Shown here: piece after piece, positions 56,296 through 64,000 of the stretch | Position numbering within the stretch: the first letter of the stretch is position 1 | Layout of the letters: every line of letters begins with the position of its first letter | Origin: Amborella trichopoda | Lineage: Eukaryota > Streptophyta > Magnoliopsida > Amborellales > Amborellaceae | Direction of reading: 5' to 3' | Length of the DNA: 64,000 nucleotides | Assembly: GCF_000471905.2 (NCBI RefSeq) | Contig: NW_006496517.1 | Coordinates: forward strand, 202,270-266,269 | Position numbers and translations under genes: made by a program | Notes under the pieces: model-generated | Database searches by the model: none | Seen by the model: only the letters and a program-made list of their open reading frames with translations | What the model was told of the DNA's origin: nothing

Positions 56296-56660
56296 AAGAA
56301 ATAGTTTATCTAGAGGCTGTAAAGAAACAAATTAGAGCCCACCTCAAAATTTTCACTAAAAGAGGTTGTTTTAATACCTAAATATCTTTAAAAATTCATC
56401 AAGACCCATGGACAGGAGAAAAAAATAGATTTCAAGTTTTAGAAATTGTGTATTTTTGGACCATCAATTTTCGAGATTTTCAAGTTCTCATAGATTAGCT
56501 CGATCTATAATATTTTTTAAGCTTTAAATTTTATAATTAAAAATAAAAATATATTTTAAAGTTATCACAAAGATTTTCAATATTGAAACCACATTTCTCA
56601 ACACCATTCGAAAGTATTACTTTGATTGTTTAGAGCCTGGGCTCTATACAAACCGCACCC
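56296..56660. mobile_element. MITE, family 1, copy D
   Basis: The left end reads AATAGTTTATCTAGAGGCTG leading to AAACAAATTAGAGCCCACC. The right end is GATTGTTTAGAGCCTGGGCT followed by CTATACAAACCGCACCC. Length 365 bp. Its left end directly abuts the right end of copy C, so the pair is head-to-tail without spacer. Confidence 0.75.
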
Positions 56661-57270
56661 TTATTAAAACAAGGGAAGAGCGAGATATTAGATTGCAGTG
56701 GAAGGCAATGTAACCTTTTAAATAAGGTGGTCACAAAAATGGTTCGATATCCCTCAAGCAAATACACCCCCAAATGAAGATACATACAATAATAGGTTTG
56801 ATGACCAAAGTTTGGATTTAGATTCCTTTCAATCTAGTGAAGTGATTGATTGTAACTTTTGCATGCTAAATGCATTCATTAAATTTTTTCCATTTCGAAC
56901 CCAGTGTTTAATTTTGAGGTACGTAACTAAAAAATAAATGGTTTTGTTTTGCCCTTTAATTTTTAGTTAAAAAGTTAATTATTCTTTTAAGTTTTCAATG
57001 ATCAATAAACCGTTTTATATGATGTTTGTGAGAACTATCACCCCTCTCAATTTTAACTTTCCTGGTAATGGTGTGATAGCCACACCTCGCGTTCTCTATA
57101 GGTGTCATACCATACTGCTTCTTTAATTGGAACCATTCCTAGCAAAATTAATTCCTCCAAATTTTGGTGGTTGAATTGTATATTATTTGTGGACTCACTT
57201 CATTGAGTGAATGTAATTGAAAGGTAAGTCCGTCCTAATACATTCCCATACGAGTAGTTAGTCAGTATCA
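56661..57270. other. Unassigned intergenic DNA
   Basis: No gene or repeat structure seen. Confidence 0.4.
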
Positions 57271-57274
57271 TTGT

Positions 57275-57343
57275 TCGCAAAATCGCTCGATCTAACAGCT
57301 AACCGTCCAGTTAGATCGGAAGTGGGCAATTCCGATTTTGCGA
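57275..57343. repeat. Nested hairpin sequence
   Basis: Outer arms TCGCAAAATCG (57275-57285) and CGATTTTGCGA (57333-57343) and inner arms CGATCTAAC (57288-57296) and GTTAGATCG (57310-57318) are exact complements. It could be a tiny foldback element core. Confidence 0.7.
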
Positions 57344-57686
57344 GGTTAGGATAACCGGTATTAAAAAAAAAAAAATTAAAAAATGTATATAAACTTTCAA
57401 AAATAAGAAATTTGATTTATAATATATTTTTAAATATTCTTTACATTATGGTAAAGTTAAAAAATTGTTTTGGTCATTAAGACTCACTTTTATATTTTTC
57501 CATCTTTTTTTGAAAATTTAAAAAATAGCCTTTAGAAAATATAAAATGCGTGAAAATACATTTTTTTTTTATCAATTTTCAACTTCATTTGAATGTGTTT
57601 TGTTTTAATCATTCTTTATATATTTTTTATATTTTAGTAGATTTTTTTGTATTTCTTTTTATTTTTTTTAACACTTTTTTGTCCGC
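57344..57686. other. AT-rich DNA
   Basis: A-run at 57365-57373 and long T-runs. No feature. Confidence 0.4.
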
Positions 57687-57813
57687 TTAAACCACTTCCA
57701 GGCCCATGTTTGGTTAAACCACTTCCAGGCCCATGTCCAATTCTGTTCCAGTTCGATTTTGCAAACACCACGACCATGTCCGGTTCTGTTCCAGTTCGAT
57801 TTTGCAAACACCA
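57687..57813. repeat. Two adjacent short tandem duplications
   Basis: TTAAACCACTTCCAGGCCCA occurs at 57687 and 57714 (period 27). CCATGTCC(A/G)(A/G)TTCTGTTCCA...CAAACACCAC occurs at 57731 and 57774 (period 43). Confidence 0.85.
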
Positions 57814-59560
57814 CTCAGTACACTGGGAAGTTTTTCATTGAGTCTATTCAATTTGACAGCCAAACTATTGGGTCTCTGCCTCCAACTATTCAAGATTTGA
57901 ATTGAAGTTCCTTTTTTTAGTGGTAACAACATGAAAATTTGAGCCTATTTGGTTGAAATATTTTATTTCTTAGGATATTTCTGTAATTTTTATGGGCTAT
58001 ATACAAGCTTTTTCAGCCTATGTGATCCGCCAATTTTGATTTTATTGGTGAATTATTAACTCAACATACTTGGAGTTCAAGCTGCCAAATGGGTGTGTAC
58101 CGTAGCGTTTACCAAGTCATTCTCTTCAATTTACATTTATCAAACATAATTTGGATTTTTTGTACCTCAAGTTTTCAAATTTTCCCCCCCCTGATAGGTC
58201 TTGAGTTGTCAAAAAGATTCATTCTCCATTTTATAAAAAATAATGGAAAATGTCTCTTGTACTTGTATCTAATCTCTTCTGTATATTTTTTTCGGTTTGA
58301 CTATGGTATTATTCATGCATGAGAGAGAAATAAATCAAGAAGAGTACCTCAATGTTTTTTCTTTTATTTTCTGTCTAATTTTTCATGGTTTTGCATACAG
58401 GTTAATTCAAGTTATTCCACTTGGGCTGCTTACTGAGAAGAAAACGTTCGAGTTGGATAATACAAAACCGACTAGTTTTAGATATGATGTATCTTTTTCT
58501 TGATATTACACCGAATGAGGTGCTCCTCAACTGTACATTGTCAAACTTGTATCACAATTATCTTATGAAATTATGTAGTATATATTCCGAATTTTTTATT
58601 GCGTATCTTTCATGCTTTGGCTCTCTCATTCTCTCTCTCGCTCTTTGTCTCTCTCTCTTTGGTGGATTATTATGAAAGTATCTTCAAATCTTCTATATGC
58701 GTGTGTTGGATCTATGAAAGTATGTTTGAATTTGTTTTGCCTCAGTCTCTCTTCCTCTCTCTCCACTAGCATTCTTGTGCACCACTCCCTCTTGAAATTT
58801 TGGATTGTAAATTACAAATCTAAATGTGGTAACAAACACCTATTTCGAGTGTTAATGAAACCCATGCCATACAAAGTTTTCAAATTGATTTTTTTAAGAA
58901 AGAATTGATATTCTTGAATCCATGAGCTAGAATAAACATATCATGTCCCAAACGAAAATTGATTCATGGGGGCTGGACCACATTTCTATATATGCGGTCC
59001 AGAAGTGTAAATCATCATCTTAAAGATGGAAGCAAGTCGGTGGTCTATCTACAAACAATAGAAACTAATGGTCCAAATGTTTTCTTAATAGAATTATCAT
59101 TTCTAGTTTTTAAAATTCATTTATTTTTTCATATCCATGATCTCCATATTAGAGATTGCATTTTCTTAAAAATTGAGTCATTTGAGTCCAAAAATCCATC
59201 TTAAAATAAATATTTAAGAAGCGCTGTATTTCTACATGTGCGGGCTTAGCCCGCATGCTAGCCGCATCCTATCCCAAAAGAAGCACTTGGTCATTTACCC
59301 ATGAATAAAAAAGGATTCGATATTCACATTGGAAATGTTTACAAAATACATCATCAGATTGTTTGATAAGCTGCAAACTCCAAGTCACATACTGATTACA
59401 TTGATCAAAATTTCACCACAGAAAATAACATCTTCCATAGCCCATAGAGAGAGAAATATGTTTCCCTTATCATTTGAGAAATACTTGATTTCAAGTAACA
59501 ATGGAAGAGTGAAGTTGTGATGTATAACTCCCATGTAGCAATGAGGTACATGACTTCAAG
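57814..59560. other. AT-rich intergenic DNA
   Basis: Several short open frames (for example 58089-58322, 58612-58908) have the composition of chance frames in T-rich DNA. A CTCTCTCT stretch lies at 58620-58655. No gene supported. Confidence 0.4.
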
Positions 59561-59770
59561 CATCAAAAAGTGCATGACCCTATGTGTATTCATTCCATGC
59601 CTCCAAAAATGGGAATGCCACCATACATCATTAAATGTGTATACTTTATTGATGAAAAAGCATCAAAAAAGTGCATGACCCTATGCATCATTAAAAGTGT
59701 ATACTTTCCATGCTCCTAAGAAAGGGCATGCCACCATACAACATTAAATGTGCATGTCTTCAATGCATCA
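59561..59770. repeat. ~100-bp tandem duplication
   Basis: CATCAAAAAGTGCATGACCC begins at 59561 and, with one more A, at 59661. Both copies carry CCATGC(C/T)CC(A/T)(A/C), GCCACCATACA(T/A)CATTAAA and TGTGTATACTTT-type words. A partial third head is at 59765. Confidence 0.8.
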
Positions 59771-60125
59771 AAAATTTGTTATTGCACATTCACTGATCGC
59801 CACGGTCATGAACCCACTCTAAGGCATAAAAAAACTCCTCCCTGCATTGCAAATAGTCAGAGAGTTAGGTGCAAATCAAATGCATATGATATACTCCAAA
59901 AGTCCATGAGATGAAAATAACCACTCAGTTTCCTACATTCTCACCTTGTGTTCTATTCCTGACCATTATATTCTAAGCCCAAGTCTATGCTAGTCTCCAC
60001 ATGTGAAGAAGGGGCCTACATAAACCATTGACAAATACTTGTAAAAATTTAAGAAACTCCATGAAAATCATTTCAAAATAAATTAAGCGCTAGAATATTG
60101 GTACTATTGAACATGTAAAGTAGGT
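59771..60125. other. Unassigned intergenic DNA
   Basis: Nothing recognised. It lies downstream of the minus-strand FAR1-like pseudogene. Confidence 0.4.
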
Positions 60126-60129
60126 TATA

Positions 60130-62684
60130 CCTGAGAAGGCTCAACATCCGCTTCATCACTTGTCGAAGCACCAATAACATTGTCAGAATTAGCCCTCGGA
60201 AGTAAAAAAACAATTAAAAAATAATCGAGCCTCTTATTACTGGTTTTTATGAACCGAATATTAAAAAAAGCATGCAATCTTTCTTTAATTGATTCTATTA
60301 ACCCAATATTTTAAAAAACCATGCAACTTTTCATTATTGGTTGTTATGAACCTCAGCAAAGACCAAGTACAGAAAGTAAAAGTCATGGGAGAAAGGTTCA
60401 AAAGCAATACCCTTTATTACACTTCTTCCTTTCGATATAAACTAGTTAACCTATCATAGCCATATTGCTTTCATTTTGAACATTTTCTATCCTTTAGTGA
60501 GAATGGAGTCAGAGACCTCATCAAGGGGCTCTACAATACTACCGCCAAGGCTCCTAGCCATTCTCACTTTCTTTCTTTTCTTTGCAAGAGGATAATGCAC
60601 AATGGTGTGTTTCATGGTATCATTCAATTCACTTATTTCCTCAAGTTGTGTTGTTGCTATAACATTTGTTTTGGTCTCCTTCACCTTCTCCAAAAGCTTA
60701 TCAATGCCACACACTCTGAAATGATAATTCTCAATAATTGTAGCTCCTTCGTTTGTGACTTGAAGTACACGTCGACGTAAATCATGGTATCACAAGAATA
60801 AAGGTTCTTGAGGATTACCTTGCACTTGAATTCTATTCTTATCAAATATAAAACCACTTGTGGCATTTCATGTCCATCTCGTCAATATGTAACGAGGCGG
60901 GAGGAGTAAGATATTTTTCTTGCTCAAAACCCTCTCTGGCATGCCTGCATAGAATTCCTGCAAACTGAAAAGAATTTGCAACTACAACTAACTGTCACTT
61001 TAGAACCATCGAATACGACTTCGCTCTCATTTTTCTCCCCCAAGTCTCACCACCTTGAAAACACCATCATCTTTAGCTATTTTTGCAATATAAAATTTCA
61101 TTTCAACTAATTTATCTTGAAATTTTATGAACATTTTCCTGGAAAAAATTTCAGCCGCATGTAATTCCATGGGTCGTCTTACCTTCAATATTAGTTTTGT
61201 GTTGAGTGTTTCCAATCATATTCGCGTTCCTTTTCATATGGAAGATCAATTGCTCTCTCAGACTGTGACAAATACTTGTTGGCTGCTACGAGCATCAACA
61301 TAGCCATCCAAAGATGCATTTATACTTTCACTCCGTTGGATCGTTGACATGTTCGCAAGAAAGGTGTGTTGTCGTGATTGTTGAATAATGATCTAAGCCA
61401 TAGATCCTCTTTAAGATCATATTTGCCCATCAAAAACCACCAAGGTTCCTCAAACTCATCGACATCATCTAGCTCGATGCACGTAAAGAACTCAACATGA
61501 AAGTCAGGGTGTTTGTGATCAACATGACCCAACTTCTTTGGATATTTTGTGCCACTTACACAACCAATCCCGAGTATGTGGAAATTCTTTTGCAACAACT
61601 GCTCCTATAGCTTGATCTTGATATGTTATAATTGATGTAGTAGGGCTTTTATCCATCGCTTCAAGCCAATGATTAAATAGCCTTAGGAAAGTACTTCGGT
61701 TGCATTAGCCAAAAGTGCACATCCAAACAATAGGGGCTCTCCATGATGGTTAACTCCAAAGAAAGGAACACATACCGATTTGTCCTGAATGTCGTGTCAA
61801 AAGTAACAACATCACCAAAAATACGATAAGAGTCCTCATCCATTTCCATCGCATGGTGGAATGTTGGATTTTTTTTGTTTCTCTTTCATGAAATAATTTA
61901 GCACACTTTGATCGATCACCTTCATCAATTTTCTTCATGTGCTTTGAAATTGAATACAATGTCGACAATCCTTTGTTGTCAAACCAAGGTTGTATGATCC
62001 CCCACCCTGCGCTCTTAAAACTGATATAATATTTGAGGACCTTATTCTAGATTCATCAAGAATTTGAATTGAGTTTCTAACTACATTAGAGACACGCCTA
62101 TGAGATTGAATCAAATATACTTTTCTCAGTGAAAGCATCAGTTCATTATGGTCTTTGATAATTTTCTAATGATCCATTGCCCTGATTAAACGTTCTTTGT
62201 GTATATCCTTGCCCTGCACCTTATCCTTGTAATTGGACATGATTTCTTAGTATTTTTGAATTATTTTGCACGGTAACCTTGCTTACAACATACAAAGTAT
62301 CGACCAATATACTCGCCATCCTTTGAAAGACGTTTACCACTACAACGGATGCCAAAACCCTGTTGTCACGCATAATCATTACAGAAGATCCTGACAATTA
62401 ACTCAGAATCGAACAACAGGCCTTCCTTCATGATCAACTGCTGTAATGCTTAAATCATTCTCAATCTCACTGTGCTCATCTTTTTTAGAATCAATCGATA
62501 CAATTCCCAAATCATCCACCAAATCATCCTTCACATCATTCTTCATTCTATATTGACCCCTACTTGGATCTCCATTTGCACAACAAGGCAAACCAATGAG
62601 TAATGTTATGCCGATTAATGTCATTCTTAATAATAAACATATTGAAGCATTGGATATCTCCATGACCATATGGATTTCAATCAA
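60130..62684 (-). pseudogene. FAR1-RELATED SEQUENCE-like pseudogene (full-length type)
   Basis: On the minus strand, 62684-62403 gives an acidic N-terminus ending DHEGRPVVRF. 62395-62240 is the FAR1 DNA-binding domain (FCNDYA, QGFGIRCSGKRLSKDGEYIG, RYFVC). 62138-61935 continues (VYLIQSHRRVSNVVRNSIQI, RAQGGGSYNLGLTTKDCRHC). 61850-61750 is the MULE transposase core (FGDVVTFDTTFRTNRYV). 61598-61320 has LGHVDHKHPDFHVEFFTCIE and EEPWWFLMGKYDLKEDLWLR. 61215-61027 has PMELHAAEIFSRKMFIKFQD. FAGILCRHA-like SWIM sequence lies near 60950, and a tail reaches LEEISELNDTMKH near 60650. DNVIGASTSDEADVEPSQ at 60135-60195 may be the last exon. At least ten frame breaks. Family role: light-signalling transcription factors derived from MULE transposases. 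Confidence 0.85.
60488..60567 (-). mobile_element. tRNA-like SINE, copy 4 (3'-truncated)
   Basis: Minus-strand GAGAATGGCTAGGAGCCTTG, GCGGTAGTATTG, TGATGAGGTCTCTGACTCCA, TTCTCACTAAAGG match the copies at 7561-8714, but sequence stops before box B. It lies at the 3' end of the FAR1-like pseudogene and contributes residues to its last open frame. Confidence 0.6.
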
Positions 62685-63020
62685 ATAAAAAGGAATATAA
62701 TGGAAAGCTTAAAAATCCCAAACAGCATTCTTATGTACTTCAATAAATCCGTTGAACTAATTTTTCAGCAGCACCATAGATACAACTTAGTGACAAATGA
62801 ATTCAAATTTAAGGCTTTAATAATCAATATACATTTCAAAATTAATTTCAAGATCGAAACTACACATTAATACACACTCCAAATTTTAGGTCATTCCAAT
62901 TAATAGAAAAATAATGAAAAATAAAATACCACCGGACAATCGTGACCGCGCGATGAACTTTAGACGGTGATAGGGGTAGGAGAAATCACTATTCATTTTC
63001 GCCTATAGCCGTTGCATAGT
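62685..63020. other. AT-rich 5' flank of the FAR1-like pseudogene
   Basis: No clear promoter could be assigned. Confidence 0.35.
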
Positions 63021-63229
63021 NNNNNNNNNNNNNNNNNNNNNNNNNNNNNNNNNNNNNNNNNNNNNNNNNNNNNNNNNNNNNNNNNNNNNNNNNNNNNNNN
63101 NNNNNNNNNNNNNNNNNNNNNNNNNNNNNNNNNNNNNNNNNNNNNNNNNNNNNNNNNNNNNNNNNNNNNNNNNNNNNNNNNNNNNNNNNNNNNNNNNNNN
63201 NNNNNNNNNNNNNNNNNNNNNNNNNNNNN
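63021..63229. other. Assembly gap (N)
   Basis: 209 undetermined bases, bordered by CT-rich simple sequence that probably caused the gap. Confidence 1.
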
Positions 63230-63400
63230 ACTCTCTTCTTCTCTCTCTTACTTACGTACGTACTTCTCTCTCTCTCTCTCGTCGTCGCGTCTCCTCCTCT
63301 CTCTCTCTTACTTACGTACGTACTTCTCTCTCTCTCTCTCTCTCTCGTCGTCGCGTCTCCTCCTCTCTCTCTCTCTCTCTCTCTCTCGTCGTCGCGTCTC

Positions 63401-63440
<40 letters not shown>

Positions 63441-63540
63441 CTAGCCCGACCTCCTTCTCTCTTGCTCTCTCATTTGGCTCGAGCTCTCCCTTGGCTCGAC
63501 CTCCCTCCCTCTCGCTCTCTCTCTCTCTCTCTCTCTCTTG
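63230..63540. repeat. CT-rich simple repeats with a ~60-bp higher-order unit
   Basis: (CT)n is interrupted by CTTACTTACGTACGTACTTC (63248-63267, again 63308-63327) and by CGTCGTCGCGTCTCCTCCTC (three times, 63280-63405). The ACGTACGTAC core is a palindrome. Frames on both strands are simple-sequence artefacts. Confidence 0.9.
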
Positions 63541-64000
63541 GCCTAAGCTCTCTCCCTCTCCCTCTGCAAAGGACTGAAGGCCCACCCTCTCTATGAAACG
63601 GCTCGGGCTATTAATTTCTTCGTCCCAGCCCAATCCCCCAAAGCCCGAGCTCGATTTTTAGCTCAATCTCTCAGCCCCATCAAAGGTATGAAAGTGTTTT
63701 TTAACTATTTCTTATTAAATAAATATATAGCAGTTTATGGAATAAAAACGCCGAAATCTATTGTTGAGTTATTGTTTGTTGAAAGTTTTTGTATTTGGTC
63801 TATCATTGACAATGGAGGGATGGATTGCTCATAGCTTAAGAATTATTGAAATGTTTCTTATGAATTCGTTATGGAGTTTGGCTTTTTTTTTCTCTATTGT
63901 CATTTTGGGGCTAGAATTATCTGGGTGGTAGGAAATTTTGGGTGTTTTTTATATTGAAAATCATTCAGTCGTTTGATATAAATTGATTGCTCATGGCTTA
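63541..64000 (+). other. Possible CT-rich leader exon at window edge
   Basis: A CT-rich, pyrimidine-poor-in-A segment continues to 63680 and meets CAAAG|GTATGAAAG (GT at 63686), which has the form of a plant 5' splice site. T-rich, intron-like DNA follows to the end. It could be the non-coding first exon of a gene beyond the window; nothing else supports this. Confidence 0.25.

Noticed and set aside
58089..58908. A cluster of small hydrophobic plus-strand frames that might be membrane peptides.
   Set aside because: T-rich DNA yields such Leu/Phe/Ser-rich frames by chance; no conserved start context or homology was seen.
62989..63633. Frames of 194-214 residues spanning the gap.
   Set aside because: Mostly undetermined bases and CT/GA dinucleotide repeats.

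Overview
The window is repeat-rich nuclear DNA from a flowering plant. This rests on two MIR399 microRNA hairpins, FAR1/FHY3-type and plant-mobile-domain coding remnants, Ty1/copia and Ty3/gypsy (Tat/Ogre-type) retrotransposons, MITEs and SINEs. Two runs of N (42828-43147 and 63021-63229) show a draft assembly. The species cannot be named from the sequence. Almost no open reading frame is intact, and most of the 64 kb is nested, decayed transposon.

Layout. 1-2.9 kb: AT-rich DNA with two MITEs flanked by 9-bp target-site duplications. 2.7-7.9 kb: a FAR1-like pseudogene (minus strand) split inside its DNA-binding domain by a Ty1/copia element (2977-7449), which itself carries a terminal-inverted-repeat element holding a 38-bp minisatellite. 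7.5-11.1 kb: SINEs, another copy of the first MITE family and two foldback elements. 11.4-11.8 kb: a MIR399 gene on the minus strand with two PHR1-type (P1BS) sites and a TATA box. 12.1-19.8 kb: a second copia element (minus strand) whose reverse transcriptase is interrupted by a 2.3-kb solo Tat LTR. 19.8-42.3 kb: one very large Tat/Ogre-like element with LTRs, a tRNA-Arg-type primer site, gag and protease, but no visible reverse transcriptase, RNase H or integrase. It has an antisense reading frame with a plant mobile domain and many minisatellites, and is invaded by a 3.06-kb solo LTR. 43.1-47.6 kb: the 3' part of another Tat element (minus strand: integrase, repeat-filled 3' UTR, LTR). 48-52 kb: unassigned DNA with an ~88-bp tandem array. 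52.0-54.2 kb: an intron-containing MAIN-like plant-mobile-domain pseudogene (minus strand). 55.7-56.0 kb: a second MIR399 gene (plus strand), with an inverted pair of P1BS sites and a TATA box. 56.1-60 kb: MITEs and short repeats. 60.1-62.7 kb: a second FAR1-like pseudogene (minus strand). The window ends in CT-rich simple repeats.

The only loci that look functional are the two MIR399 genes. They lie about 44 kb apart in opposite orientation and each keeps promoter elements expected for induction by phosphate starvation. In the known pathway PHR1 activates MIR399 and miR399 represses PHO2. Everything else records successive transposon insertions, several of which can be ordered by nesting and by target-site duplications.
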